A stretch of 64,000 nt of DNA, taken from positions 124,001-188,000 of the forward strand of contig NZ_FXLP01000005.1 in assembly GCF_900176605.1 (NCBI RefSeq). Direction: 5' to 3'. Of this stretch, positions 1-8,773 are shown piece after piece. The notes beneath the pieces were generated by a model, which had not been told where the DNA came from, searched no databases, and was given only the letters and a program-made list of their open reading frames with translations. Position numbers and translations under genes: made by a program. This DNA comes from Peptoniphilus vaginalis (GTDB lineage: Bacteria; Bacillota; Clostridia; Tissierellales; Peptoniphilaceae). Positions within the stretch are counted from its first letter, which is position 1. Every line of letters starts with the position of its first letter.

Positions 1-923
1 TTCCTCAAGATGGAAGATTTTCCTTTGACTTCAAGGGAGAGAAAATTGACATTAGGGTTGCAAGTACACCAACTGGTAACGGCGAAAAAATAGTTTTGAG
101 AATTTTGGATATTCAAAGAATTTCTTACACTCCAGAGGGCATTGGTCTTGTGGGAGAAAATTATGACAAGGTAATGAAATTAATTTCTCAACCCTCAGGC
201 TTAATTTTAATTTGCGGACCAACATCTACTGGTAAGACTTCATCCCTTTATACACTTCTAAGAAAGATTCAAGATGATGATATTAACATCATGACTATTG
301 AGGACCCAATTGAATATAAAATCGATGGGATAAATCAAATTGAAGTAAACCCCAACACAGGTCTAAGTTTTGAAAAGGGACTTAAGGCAATTTTGAGGAT
401 GGACCCAGACAAGATAATGATTGGTGAGATAAGAAATGAAGATACAGCCCATATTGCAATTTCATCTTCTATAACAGGTCACCTAGTCTTGTCTACTCTT
501 CACACAGAATCTTCTCCAGCATCAATAGGAAGACTTCTTGATATGGGTATTGAAGCCTACCTAATTTCGGCAGGTCTTATTGGAGTCATATCTCAAAGGT
601 TGATAAGAAGACTTTGTCCACATTGTAAAGAAAAAATTAAAAACACTAATCCACTCGTAAAAAGTGAATTTATTTATAGGGCAAAAGGATGTAATAAGTG
701 TAATCAAGGTTACTTAGGCAGGATGGCGGTCTTTGAAATTATGATTGTTGATTCTGAAATTAGAGAAATGATAAGCAAGAGAGAGTCTGTTAAAAATATA
801 AAAGCCTTGGCAATAGAAAAGGGAATGAAGACCCTATCAAGTGAAATTTTAAATTTAATAGAAGCTGGCGAGACAACTTTTGACGAGTTTTACAAAAACA
901 TAAATACTGTTGGTGAGTTATGA
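1..923 (+). CDS. pilB: Type IV pilus assembly ATPase PilB/GspE, 5' end outside window
   Basis: Cytoplasmic hexameric ATPase that powers pilus extension. The reading frame is open from base 3, and the residues before the first candidate start (PQDGRF, then IDIRVAS, then GEKIVLRILD) are the normal internal GspE/PilB sequence, so the gene enters from the left and the TTG at 96 is not its start. Visible motifs are Walker A GPTSTGKTSSLY (canonical GPTGSGKTTTLY), the RMDPDKIMIGEIR Walker B block, a His-box (STLHTESS) and a C-terminal zinc-type CPHCK...CNKC pair. It overlaps pilC by an ATGA junction, so translation is coupled. PilB is preferred over PilT because of the DPD block, the cysteine motif and the adjoining assembly genes. 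Confidence 0.93.
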   Translation, partial: PQDGRFSFDFKGEKIDIRVASTPTGNGEKIVLRILDIQRISYTPEGIGLVGENYDKVMKLISQPSGLILICGPTSTGKTSSLYTLLRKIQDDDINIMTIEDPIEYKIDGINQIEVNPNTGLSFEKGLKAILRMDPDKIMIGEIRNEDTAHIAISSSITGHLVLSTLHTESSPASIGRLLDMGIEAYLISAGLIGVISQRLIRRLCPHCKEKIKNTNPLVKSEFIYRAKGCNKCNQGYLGRMAVFEIMIVDSEIREMISKRESVKNIKALAIEKGMKTLSSEILNLIEAGETTFDEFYKNINTVGEL

Positions 924-2089
924 TTTACAAGTACAAGGCCTTTAGGGGCAGTGAAAAAGTTAAGGGAAATATTGAGGCTGACAACTTAAAAGAAGCCAAA
1001 GAAAAATTAAAGAGAGAGGGACTTAGACCCATAAAGATTGAAGAAAATATCGAGTCATCAAATTCCTTTGGATACAAGAAGAAGTTTAGGAATGAAGATC
1101 TCTATATTTTATTTAGACAGCTTTCTCTTTTTATAAACTCTGGAATAAATATAGAAAAGGCCTTTGAGATACTACCTTCACAATTTCCAAAGGACAAGGG
1201 AAAAATTTTAAGTGATATAAGAGACAGCCTAAGGTCTGGTAGTGACCTATCCGATTCAATGAAGATGACGGGAGCCTTTCCAAGTCTTGTGATAAATATG
1301 GTATATGTAGGAGAGAACACTTCGAGCCTAGGCAAAATTTTTGATAAGCTATCTGACTATTACATCAAAAAGAGAAAGACCCAGTCTAAAATAATTGAGG
1401 CTATGGCATATCCCTGTATCCTCTTGGTGACTTCAATCTTTATAATTAATTTTCTAATTATAAATGTCATCCCAAGTTTTGGAGAAATATTTGCTGACAA
1501 CAATAATTTGCTCCCACTTCCAACAAGAATTTTAATGGGATTTTCAAATTTTGTTTATAAGTATTATTTATTTATAATTTTACTTTTAATATTTGTGGTA
1601 GCGATTGCACTTGTTCATAATAAAAAGAAGCCGAAGACTTTTTATTCCTTACTGCTCAAGTCATCCTACTACAAGATGACAAGGTCTATGAACTTATCCT
1701 TTAATATGGATCTCTTACTTGGATCTGGTTTAACAGTGGACAGGAGTCTTGAAATAATTTCTAGTATGGAGAAGAACTCGGTCTTAAAAGAAAAGTATCA
1801 AGAAATTTTATTTAAACTAAAGTCAGGCGAGCCTCTCTATAAAGGTGCCCAAGAAGCAGGAGTGTTTTCAAAGGTTTTAGTTTCTATGATTAGGGTTGGT
1901 GAAGAGTCCTCTAGCCTTAGAGAAATTTTTTCTATTATGTCTTCTTACTATGAAGAAGAATTAAACTCTCGCAACCAAAAAATTCTCGGTCTAATGGGAC
2001 CAATTTTAATAATAATTATGGCATTGATAATTGGATTTATAGTGCTATCTATTGCACTTCCAATTTTTGACATGGTAAATCAATTTTAG
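920..2089 (+). CDS. pilC: Type IV pilus inner-membrane platform protein PilC/GspF
   Basis: Polytopic platform protein that couples the ATPase to pilin polymerisation in the membrane. It has 389 residues, close to the family norm. Two related GspF cytoplasmic domains (about residues 62-185 and 255-380) share the pattern of a Phe/Gly-rich helix followed by VGE(N/E)(T/S)SSL. Hydrophobic segments lie near residues 165-188, 212-232 and 360-385. The start overlaps the ATPase stop, and a pilin gene with its own strong ribosome site follows 9 bases after the stop. Confidence 0.93.
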   Translation: MIYKYKAFRGSEKVKGNIEADNLKEAKEKLKREGLRPIKIEENIESSNSFGYKKKFRNEDLYILFRQLSLFINSGINIEKAFEILPSQFPKDKGKILSDIRDSLRSGSDLSDSMKMTGAFPSLVINMVYVGENTSSLGKIFDKLSDYYIKKRKTQSKIIEAMAYPCILLVTSIFIINFLIINVIPSFGEIFADNNNLLPLPTRILMGFSNFVYKYYLFIILLLIFVVAIALVHNKKKPKTFYSLLLKSSYYKMTRSMNLSFNMDLLLGSGLTVDRSLEIISSMEKNSVLKEKYQEILFKLKSGEPLYKGAQEAGVFSKVLVSMIRVGEESSSLREIFSIMSSYYEEELNSRNQKILGLMGPILIIIMALIIGFIVLSIALPIFDMVNQF

Positions 2090-2098
2090 GAGGGACAT

Positions 2099-2479
2099 AT
2101 GAAGAACGCAAAGAAAAATAAGGGATTTACCCTAATCGAGTTGGTTATCGTAATAGCCATTATTGCAATTTTAATTTCCATTGCAGCGATGAAGTACAGC
2201 TCAACGAACTTAGCAGCAGAGGCAGCAGCTCACAATGCCAATGTCAAGGTCTTAAAGAGTGCAGGCATCTTATATCTAATTGATCATCCAGATTCTGATA
2301 AAAGTATTAATGTCGAAGCTTTAAAACCATACCTTGAAGGAGGAAAGATACCAAAGCCTGCTAAGCATTTAAAAGTAGAAAAATTTACTATTACTTCAAC
2401 AGAAGATGGAGACGTGACAGTTAGTCCAGGTCCACTTAAGGTTCAAGATAAGAAGTTAGTCAAAGAGAATGAAAGTTAA
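2099..2479 (+). CDS. Type IV major pilin-like protein
   Basis: Short precursor (126 residues) with a classical class III signal: a basic leader ending in KKNKG, then FTLIELVIVIAIIAIL, with Gly at -1, Phe at +1 and Glu at +5 for cleavage and N-methylation by the prepilin peptidase encoded next. The rest is a small, mostly charged globular domain. AGGAGGG sits just ahead of the ATG, the strongest ribosome site in the operon, which fits a highly expressed structural subunit. Its 3' end overlaps the peptidase gene by 11 bases. Calling it the major rather than a minor pilin rests on position and ribosome site only. Confidence 0.88.
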   Translation: MKNAKKNKGFTLIELVIVIAIIAILISIAAMKYSSTNLAAEAAAHNANVKVLKSAGILYLIDHPDSDKSINVEALKPYLEGGKIPKPAKHLKVEKFTITSTEDGDVTVSPGPLKVQDKKLVKENES

Positions 2480-3200
2480 TTTATATTTTATTTTTATATC
2501 TTTATTAGTATTTTTATTTGGTGGGTCTCTTGGATCCTTTTACCAAGTTTTTATTGAGAGAAGAGAAAGAGGAGAAGACTTTATATTTTCAAGAAGTTCT
2601 TGCAACTCTTGTAATAAGACTTTGAGGTTTTATGAGATGGTCCCAGTTTTTTCTTATATATTTTTAAGAGGAAGCTGTTCTTCCTGTGGAGAAAAAATTG
2701 GGAGAGAAAACTTTTATATAGAAGTCTTAACTTCTCTCTTAGCTCTCTTGGTTTTCATTAGATACAAGATTTCTCTTGAAGCCCTAATAATTATTTTTAT
2801 TGTAATAGTAGCAAGCTTTATAGGAGCCCTTGATTATAAGACAGGATACATTTATAACCTTGACCTCTTTATACTTTTATTCTTTGTGATAATCTATAAA
2901 ATTTTTATAAGTGGAGGGGTACTTGCTTCTATAAAGTTTTCTCTTGCTATGGGCCTTATATTTTTTTTATTGTATTATTTCACAGGAATGATGGGGCTAG
3001 GCGATGTCTACTATGCTTTTATCATGGGTTTAGTTGCCAACAATTTATTTGATGCCTTTCTATTATTTCGCGACTCCTTTATAATTGCTGGCATTGTATC
3101 CTTGATTTTGCTTTTACTAAAGAAGAAGACCCTTAAGGATTCAATTTCCTTTGGGCCCTTTATGACTACAGCTATAATTATTTTCTTTATTTGCAGGTGA
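2469..3200 (+). CDS. pilD: Prepilin peptidase (A24 family)
   Basis: Membrane aspartyl protease that cleaves the pilin leader and usually N-methylates the new N-terminus. Its 243 residues carry the N-terminal methylase-type domain with two CxxC pairs (CNSC and CSSC, about residues 42-68). Multiple transmembrane helices carry the two catalytic aspartates, in GALDYKTGYI and in the GLGDVYYAF block. Its substrates are presumably the pilin just upstream and the pseudopilins at 12.6-14.9 kb. It overlaps the pilin gene and is followed 3 bases later by the PilM/N-like gene. Confidence 0.93.
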   Translation: MKVNLYFIFISLLVFLFGGSLGSFYQVFIERRERGEDFIFSRSSCNSCNKTLRFYEMVPVFSYIFLRGSCSSCGEKIGRENFYIEVLTSLLALLVFIRYKISLEALIIIFIVIVASFIGALDYKTGYIYNLDLFILLFFVIIYKIFISGGVLASIKFSLAMGLIFFLLYYFTGMMGLGDVYYAFIMGLVANNLFDAFLLFRDSFIIAGIVSLILLLLKKKTLKDSISFGPFMTTAIIIFFICR

Positions 3201-3203
3201 ATT

Positions 3204-4487
3204 ATGTTTGACAGAAAAATAAAAATTAAACTTAACGATGGATTTATAAATATTTTTGATGAGACGAAAAAAGAAGAAGAAAAGATTAGTATTCCCATGC
3301 CCTATAGGATTTATAGGGATGGGAATATTTTAGATTATCATCATTTTTTCTACAAGATGGGCAAAGTTTTTAAAAAATTAGACTTAAATAAGAAGGACAA
3401 AGTCTTTATTATTTTTGCTTCTACTTCCTTCATCCATATCAACTACAAGGTCCCAGAAATTGATGAGAGTGAGATAAGAGACTTTTTAAAGCTTGAGTTA
3501 GAAGATTATGGAGATTTTAATCTAAGTGATTATGAAATTTTTTACAAGAAAAACTCTATAGGAAGTACTTTAGATTTTTCTATTGACCTTGTTCCTAAGA
3601 AAATGATTGAAGCTTTAAAAGAAGTTTTAGAAAAGTTAGAAGTTACAAACTATGAAATTCTCCCAGAGGCTCAAAGCTTATCTGGAGATGGTAAGTTTGT
3701 AGAGATACAAGCAGCTTACATAAAGTTAATTTCTCTTGAAGACAAGTTGGTAAAAACTTACAAGAAAATTTATGATGAGAACATTGAGGGTATGATTGGA
3801 GACAATGAACTAGAAGAAAAAAATGCCTCTAACATAATTAATCTTTGCTATGACATAGAAGAGCAGAAGGTTGAAGAGGACTTTCTCTTTAAGTATAGAA
3901 ATTTCTTCCTTAGGTACATAAGCAAGCTAGAAAACTTTGCTGGAGGAGATAAAATTTATATCTTTGGAAGGATTGCTGACTCAGAAACCATAAAGGACCT
4001 TTTAAAGTCTTATAGCAATTTAGAGTTTGAGTATATTGGAGAAAATTTGGAAGTTAGTCTTCCAGATGCAAAAGAAAAGAAGAAGGCTAGAATAAATAAA
4101 AATTATATTAATTTCATCCTTCCCTTGGCTATTTTAATTTTAATAACTTCCAACCTCATCTACTACAATAAGCTTAAGAAAGAAAAGGAACTTACAAGTA
4201 AAATGAAAAGTTCTCAAGAAGTAGAAGCTAACGAAAGAATAGATTTATCATCTGATAGGTTTCAAGAAAAAAATAAAAAATTTATAGAAAAGATTGCTGA
4301 GATACAAAAACTTGAAGACGATAACTTGGTTATAACTTCTTATAACTTTGACAAGGGAAGAATAATGGTTAAGGGACTTGTCAAAGATGAGTCTTATTTT
4401 AACAAAAAATTTAAAGACCTAAATATTGTTAGCAAGAATTTTTACAAGGAAAATGGATTTAACAAATTTGAAATGCAAATAAAATAA
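3204..4487 (+). CDS. PilM/PilN-like pilus assembly protein
   Basis: The 427-residue protein ends the first pilus operon. The N-terminal two thirds have the PilM-like pattern of an actin-fold assembly protein, including the VPEIDESEIRDFLKLELEDY segment that resembles the PilM element before its first lobe. A single transmembrane helix (about 301-319) follows, then a charged coiled-coil-like stretch (about 322-370) and a small C-terminal domain, which is a PilN-like layout. It may therefore be a natural PilM-PilN fusion linking the ATPase side to the outside. Family assignment rests on pattern and position; PilM alone normally lacks a membrane segment. Confidence 0.68.
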   Translation: MFDRKIKIKLNDGFINIFDETKKEEEKISIPMPYRIYRDGNILDYHHFFYKMGKVFKKLDLNKKDKVFIIFASTSFIHINYKVPEIDESEIRDFLKLELEDYGDFNLSDYEIFYKKNSIGSTLDFSIDLVPKKMIEALKEVLEKLEVTNYEILPEAQSLSGDGKFVEIQAAYIKLISLEDKLVKTYKKIYDENIEGMIGDNELEEKNASNIINLCYDIEEQKVEEDFLFKYRNFFLRYISKLENFAGGDKIYIFGRIADSETIKDLLKSYSNLEFEYIGENLEVSLPDAKEKKKARINKNYINFILPLAILILITSNLIYYNKLKKEKELTSKMKSSQEVEANERIDLSSDRFQEKNKKFIEKIAEIQKLEDDNLVITSYNFDKGRIMVKGLVKDESYFNKKFKDLNIVSKNFYKENGFNKFEMQIK

Positions 4488-4515
4488 GTGTAAAATTCTT
4501 GAGAGGTGTAAAAAA

Positions 4516-5499
4516 ATGGAGATTGGAAAATTAAAAACAGATTTGTTGGAAAAATATATTTTCAACAAGCTAGTTTCAAATAGAGAAGAAGTTATCATGG
4601 GCGGAGGAACAGGCCTTGACAATGCAGTGATGGACTTTGGAGGAGACCTTATTGTTGCATCAACTGACCCCATAACAGGAGCGACAAAAAATCTTGGCTC
4701 TCTTGCAATAAACATTTCTGTAAATGATGTGAACTGTCAATGTGCAGATCCAGTTGGAATCTTGATGACACTTTTAATTCCACCATCAGCTAGTCTTGAT
4801 GACTTAAAAGAAATTGTAGATGATGCGACAAGAACAGCAGGGGAATTAAATGTAGATATTGTAGGAGGTCATACAGAAGTCACTGACGCTGTAAATAAAA
4901 TTGTAATTTCAACAACTGTTATTGGAAGAGTTAATAAAAAGAGAAGACCAGACCTAAAGACAGTGATGGCAGGAGATGTCCTTGCTGTTTCCAAACATCT
5001 TGGAATTGAAGGCACAAGTATAATTGCTCATGAGAAGGATGAAGTAAAAAGTTTTTTAAGCGAAGAAGAATATGAACTTGCAATATCACTTTCAAGGGAC
5101 CTTTCTGTCCTTAAAGAATCAAAGCTTGCAGGCAAGTATGGTGTTAAGCACATGCACGATATAACTGAAGGTGGACTTTTTGGTGCAGTGTGGGAAACTT
5201 CTAAGGCCCTAGGTCATGGAATTAAAATTTTTGCCGATGCAATCCCACTACTTGATGTGACAAAAAAGATTTGTGATTTTTATAAAATCAATCCAATGAA
5301 ATTAATTTCATCTGGGTCTATGCTAATGGTTTTTGATGGCGAAAAATTTAATGACTTCAAAGAAGAAGCAGAAGCTAGTGGCATTAAGGTTACAAAAGTT
5401 GGCGAGGTAAACAATGAAGACCAAGCTGTAGTTAAGTATGAGGACAGAGAAATTATCTTACAAGATCCAGATCCTGATGAACTTTATAAGGTGGTTTAA
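4516..5499 (+). CDS. AIR synthase/HypE-related ATP-binding protein
   Basis: Member of the PurM/ThiL/HypE/SelD fold. An N-terminal GGGTGLDNAVMDFGGDLIVASTD stretch resembles the phosphate-binding start of the family. It is followed by the NDVNCQCADPVG and GGHTEVTDAV motifs and a C-terminal HDITEGGLFGAVWE motif. HypE ends in a Cys that is carbamoylated, but this protein ends in DELYKVV, so a hydrogenase-maturation role is not supported. The SelD Cys/Sec loop is also absent. It is probably an uncharacterised ATP-dependent enzyme of this superfamily. It lies 28 bases after the pilus operon with its own AGGTG ribosome site. Confidence 0.72.
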   Translation: MEIGKLKTDLLEKYIFNKLVSNREEVIMGGGTGLDNAVMDFGGDLIVASTDPITGATKNLGSLAINISVNDVNCQCADPVGILMTLLIPPSASLDDLKEIVDDATRTAGELNVDIVGGHTEVTDAVNKIVISTTVIGRVNKKRRPDLKTVMAGDVLAVSKHLGIEGTSIIAHEKDEVKSFLSEEEYELAISLSRDLSVLKESKLAGKYGVKHMHDITEGGLFGAVWETSKALGHGIKIFADAIPLLDVTKKICDFYKINPMKLISSGSMLMVFDGEKFNDFKEEAEASGIKVTKVGEVNNEDQAVVKYEDREIILQDPDPDELYKVV

Positions 5500-5523
5500 A
5501 ATTATTACAATTCAGTTACACTG

Positions 5524-5552
5524 TTGACATTAATTACTAAAATTTATAAACT
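5524..5552 (+). promoter_or_regulatory. Candidate sigma-A promoter for the amidase gene
   Basis: A perfect TTGACA at 5524-5529 is followed by TATAAA at 5545-5550 (15-base spacing) or TAAACT at 5547-5552 (17-base spacing). It lies about 20 bases ahead of the amidase start, in the only gap before the amidase-rph-NTPase group. Confidence 0.5.
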
Positions 5553-5570
5553 CTTATCTAGGTGAATTAA

Positions 5571-6917
5571 ATGAAAAGAATTATTAAAATTTCGATATTG
5601 TCTTTGGCACTACTTATAAGTCCAGTATTTGCCAATAATCTATTTAATGTAAGCATAGGTAGAACTCAGTTTCAAGTTAAGAAGGCTGGAGTTCTTGTGA
5701 ACGACAAAGTCTTGAAAACAGAATTTTCTCCCTACATAAAACAGGGAAGGACCTTCGTGCCTATTCGTGAAATCACAGAAAATCTTGGGGCAGAAGTAAA
5801 GTGGAATAACTTGGATAAGTCAATTAAGATTAGTCTTAATGGCGATACAATTGATATGAAGATTAACAGCCCCAATGTAAGTGTAAACGGCAAAAAAATT
5901 AGCCTAGATAATGCACAAGCTCCTCAACTTACTCTATACTCAAGTCCTAGAAAAGAAACTAAGACAATGGTTCCTTTGAGGTTCATATCAGAAACCTTTG
6001 GTTATGAAGTTGATTGGAATAATGATGAGCTTAGGGCAGAAATAAAGACTGATAAGTCTAAATCAATCGCTGAAGGCGACGATAAAGAAAATTCAAAAGA
6101 TACTAAGAAGGATAAAAATTCCAAGAACAACAAGAAGACTAAATCCAAGAATAAGTCAATTGATTCAAAATCTATTTTTGATAATGATTATTTTCAATCT
6201 AATCAAGAAAAGAAAGAAACTAATAAGATAAAGAAGGAAATCAAGGACGGCAATAAGGAAAAAGTCTTTGACCAAGCAGACCTTGAAAAGTCAGATGAAA
6301 AAGCACAAAGAGTAATAAAAGACAGAATTGAAGTAAATGGAAAATTAAAAATTGTAATTGATCCAGGACATGGTGGAAAAGATTCAGGTGCTATTGCCCT
6401 TGACGGAGAAACTTATGAAAAAACTGTCAACCTCTTAGTTGCAGAAAAACTTATGGATAAGTTGAGTGCAAATAGTGAAATAAGTCCAACAATAACAAGA
6501 ACTAGAGATGAATACATTCAGCTCTTAGATAGGGCAGGAGTTTCTAATAATGAAGATGCCCACTTATTCTTGTCAATTCACTTTAATAGTTCTGACAACT
6601 CTAGTGCCAAGGGAATAGAAGTCCTTTATGCATCAGAAAAGAATATAAGAATAAAGGATACAGTTCAAAAAAATTTTGCAAACTGTCTTCAAAAAGCTCT
6701 TATAAAAGAAACTGGAGCAGTAAACCGTGGAATTATAAATAGACCTGCAATCATTGTTTTGAATAAGACAAAAAATGTTGCAGCCTTAGCAGAGCTTGGA
6801 TTTTTATCAAATCCAGATGAGTTAGAAAAGATTAAAGACCCTGCCTACATTGATAAATTAGCTCAAGGACTCTATAATGGTATAGTAGATTATATGAATA
6901 CCTATGTAGACAAGTAG
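5571..6917 (+). CDS. N-acetylmuramoyl-L-alanine amidase with copper-amine-oxidase-like modules
   Basis: Exported peptidoglycan amidase of 448 residues. It has a signal peptide (about 1-21), two copper-amine-oxidase N-terminal-like repeats (about 28-165, each with a GRTFVPIR- or TMVPLRF-type signature) and a Lys/Asn-rich linker (about 165-250). The catalytic domain is Amidase_3 (about 258-443). The zinc ligands expected for the family are visible: His in DPGHGG, Glu in YEKTVNLL and His in LSIHFNS, plus the catalytic Glu in AELGFLSN. The same non-catalytic module occurs in the proteins at 50334 and 60255, so it probably serves wall association here rather than copper oxidation. Confidence 0.9.
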   Translation: MKRIIKISILSLALLISPVFANNLFNVSIGRTQFQVKKAGVLVNDKVLKTEFSPYIKQGRTFVPIREITENLGAEVKWNNLDKSIKISLNGDTIDMKINSPNVSVNGKKISLDNAQAPQLTLYSSPRKETKTMVPLRFISETFGYEVDWNNDELRAEIKTDKSKSIAEGDDKENSKDTKKDKNSKNNKKTKSKNKSIDSKSIFDNDYFQSNQEKKETNKIKKEIKDGNKEKVFDQADLEKSDEKAQRVIKDRIEVNGKLKIVIDPGHGGKDSGAIALDGETYEKTVNLLVAEKLMDKLSANSEISPTITRTRDEYIQLLDRAGVSNNEDAHLFLSIHFNSSDNSSAKGIEVLYASEKNIRIKDTVQKNFANCLQKALIKETGAVNRGIINRPAIIVLNKTKNVAALAELGFLSNPDELEKIKDPAYIDKLAQGLYNGIVDYMNTYVDK

Positions 6918-6927
6918 AAGGGAAAAT

Positions 6928-7644
6928 ATGAGAGAAGATAGACAAAATGACGAAGCAAGACAGATTAAAATCACTCCAAATTATTTAGAGCATCCCGATG
7001 GATCAGTTTTAATAGAATGTGGCAAGACAAGAGTTATTTGTAGTGCCATGATAGAAAACAAGGTTCCAGGATTTTTGAGAGGAAAGAATAAGGGATGGCT
7101 TTCAAGTGAATACTCAATGCTACCAGGCTCAACCCCTACTAGAAAAGTTAGAGACATATCAAAGGGGAAGCTTGATGGAAGAAGTAGTGAGATTTCTAGA
7201 TTAATAGGAAGAGCCTTAAGAACTTGTATAGATTTAGATAAAATTGGAGAGAGAACTATTTGGATTGATTGCGATGTCATATCTGCAGATGGAGGCACAA
7301 GGACTGCATCAATAACAGGGTCCTACATTGCCCTTAAACTTGCAGTTAAAAAAGCCTTAGAGAACAATAAGTTCGAAGAAGATCCAATTGTTTCAAAAGT
7401 TGCAGCTATTAGTGTTGGGAAAGTCAATGGAGTAAAGCTAGTTGACTTAGACTTTAAAGAAGATTCCAATGCAGATGTAGACTTAAACGTTGTGATGAAT
7501 GATGACTTCCAACTTATAGAAATTCAAGGTACTGGAGAAAAAGATACATTTTCTATTGAAGAGTTAAATGAATTTTTACAAGGAGCCAAAAGAGGCATTG
7601 GAGAAATTTTTGATTATTTTGAAATTTTGGAGCAAAACCTATGA
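6928..7644 (+). CDS. rph: RNase PH
   Basis: Phosphate-dependent 3'-5' exoribonuclease that trims tRNA 3' ends. It has 238 residues, the family length, with the N-terminal MREDR/LEHPDGSVLIECGKTRVIC block, the RGKNKGWLSSEYSMLPG substrate loop, the RSSEISRLIGRALR phosphate-binding arginine region and the DCDVISADGGTRTASITG core. It is translationally coupled by ATGA overlap to the NTP pyrophosphatase gene, an arrangement common in Firmicutes, and two tRNA genes lie just downstream. Confidence 0.95.
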   Translation: MREDRQNDEARQIKITPNYLEHPDGSVLIECGKTRVICSAMIENKVPGFLRGKNKGWLSSEYSMLPGSTPTRKVRDISKGKLDGRSSEISRLIGRALRTCIDLDKIGERTIWIDCDVISADGGTRTASITGSYIALKLAVKKALENNKFEEDPIVSKVAAISVGKVNGVKLVDLDFKEDSNADVDLNVVMNDDFQLIEIQGTGEKDTFSIEELNEFLQGAKRGIGEIFDYFEILEQNL

Positions 7645-8225
7645 AGAAAATAGTTTTATCTACTGACAACAAAAATAAATTAAGAGAAATAAGAGAAATT
7701 TTAGAAGACCTAGACATAGAAATTTTTGGAAAGTCTGATATTGAAGGACTTGATTTTGAAGTAGTCGAAGATGGAGACACCCTCTATGACAACGCATTAA
7801 AAAAAGCAGATGCCATGGCAAAAAGAGTAGACCTAGCAGTCCTTGCCGATGACACAGGACTTTTTGTAAATGCACTTAAGGGTGAGCCAGGAGTTCACTC
7901 AGCAAGATATGCATCAGAGCATGACGACAAGAAAAATAGAGAGAAACTCTTAAACAATTTAAAGGATAAGGAAGATAGGTCTGCCTACTTTAAAACTCAA
8001 ATAATTCTAATTGATTCTGAAAAAAATATAATTCCAATTGAAGGAGTTTGCCAAGGAAGAATTTCAAAAGTTGAAAGAGGAGACAATGGCTTTGGTTACG
8101 ACAGCATCTTCATACCAGATGGCTTTGATAAAACTTTTGCAGAAATGTCTCATGAAGAAAAAAACCAAATTTCTCACAGAGCAAGAGCCCTAAAGAATCT
8201 CAGAGAAAAGTTAGAAAACCTATAA
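7641..8225 (+). CDS. rdgB: XTP/dITP diphosphatase (Ham1/RdgB family)
   Basis: Hydrolyses non-canonical purine triphosphates (ITP, dITP, XTP) to monophosphates to keep them out of nucleic acids. The 194-residue protein starts with LSTDNKNKLREI (family S/T-x-N-x-x-K), then has LADDTGLFV, GEPGVHSARYA, GFGYDSIF and the C-terminal ISHRARAL signature. The ATG overlaps the rph stop. It is the last protein gene before the tRNA pair. Confidence 0.95.
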   Translation: MKKIVLSTDNKNKLREIREILEDLDIEIFGKSDIEGLDFEVVEDGDTLYDNALKKADAMAKRVDLAVLADDTGLFVNALKGEPGVHSARYASEHDDKKNREKLLNNLKDKEDRSAYFKTQIILIDSEKNIIPIEGVCQGRISKVERGDNGFGYDSIFIPDGFDKTFAEMSHEEKNQISHRARALKNLREKLENL

Positions 8226-8249
8226 AAGATATAAACTTATAAAAGTTTA

Positions 8250-8278
8250 TTGACAATACTTTTTTATTTTGCTATTAT
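8250..8278 (+). promoter_or_regulatory. Near-consensus sigma-A promoter of the tRNA pair
   Basis: TTGACA at 8250-8255, a 17-base spacer, then TATTAT at 8273-8278. The tRNA-His gene begins 16 bases later. This is one of the best promoter matches in the window and fits stable-RNA expression. Confidence 0.75.
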
Positions 8279-8293
8279 ATATTTATTGTTCGT

Positions 8294-8371
8294 GGTGGAT
8301 ATGGCCTAGCTGGTTAAGGCGTCAGATTGTGGTCCTGAAGATCGTGGGTTCGATTCCCACTATCCACCCCA
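8294..8371 (+). tRNA. tRNA-His (anticodon GTG)
   Basis: Cloverleaf with acceptor GTGGATA (8295-8301) paired to TATCCAC (8361-8367). The extra G at 8294 opposes C at 8368, the G-1:C73 identity pair of histidine tRNA. The D stem is GCCT/AGGC, the anticodon loop TTGTGGT, the T arm GTGGG-TTCGATT-CCCAC, and CCA is encoded. The last pair of the anticodon stem is an A-C mismatch as I read it. Confidence 0.95.
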
Positions 8372-8379
8372 CAATATTT

Positions 8380-8403
8380 AGAAGTGCCTGGCACTTCTTT
8401 TTT
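8380..8403 (+). terminator. Hairpin plus T-run between the two tRNAs
   Basis: AGAAGTGC and GCACTTCT form an 8-bp stem with a 3-base loop, followed by a T-rich tract. It could be an intrinsic terminator that allows partial readthrough to tRNA-Leu, or a processing structure. No clear second promoter is seen before tRNA-Leu. Confidence 0.6.
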
Positions 8404-8409
8404 ATTTAT

Positions 8410-8496
8410 GCTAGAGTGGCGGAATTGGCAGACGCACCAGACTCAAAATCTGGCGATCGAAAGATCGTATGGGTTCAAGTCCCATCTTTAGCACCA
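8410..8496 (+). tRNA. tRNA-Leu (anticodon CAA)
   Basis: 87-base class II tRNA. The acceptor GCTAGAG pairs with CTTTAGC (one G-U), the anticodon stem-loop is CCAGA-CTCAAAA-TCTGG with anticodon CAA reading UUG, and there is a long variable arm (CGATC...GATCG). The T arm is ATGGG-TTCAAGT-CCCAT, the discriminator is A and CCA is encoded. Confidence 0.95.
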
Positions 8497-8508
8497 CAAA
8501 ATTTTATT

Positions 8509-8568
8509 ACTCCTACAGAGTTTACTATCACAAATTTGTGATCATGTAAAACTTTGTAGGAGTTTTTT
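8509..8568 (+). terminator. Intrinsic terminator after tRNA-Leu
   Basis: ACTCCTACAGAGTTT (8509-8523) is complementary, with one wobble, to AAACTTTGTAGGAGT (8548-8562) and is followed by six T. A small inner palindrome TCACAAATTTGTGA lies in the loop. Confidence 0.85.
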
Positions 8569-8773
8569 ATTGTTGTTACATTAAATTTTTACCACCAATG
8601 CTATTAATTAAGTTGATAGTATAAAAAGATTTACTTATATTTTTGCTTTTAAAAAATTTTTACACCACTTTTACACCAACTTATTAATTCAAATTTAAAT
8701 TATTTGTAAGTTATAAAAATTTAATTTTTATTTATTAAGTCATTAGTAAATAGAAGTGTGCTATAATGAATTT

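Noticed and set aside
96-98. TTG at 96 as the start of the pilus ATPase
   Set aside because: The frame stays open to the window edge with conserved family sequence before it, so the gene is truncated by the window.
4516-5499. Selenide water dikinase (SelD) or HypE
   Set aside because: The SelD active-site Cys/Sec loop and the HypE C-terminal Cys are both missing; only the AIR-synthase fold is supported.
8269-8541. 90-codon open frame across the tRNA genes
   Set aside because: It runs straight through tRNA-His and tRNA-Leu and their hairpins, and its protein is just translated tRNA sequence.
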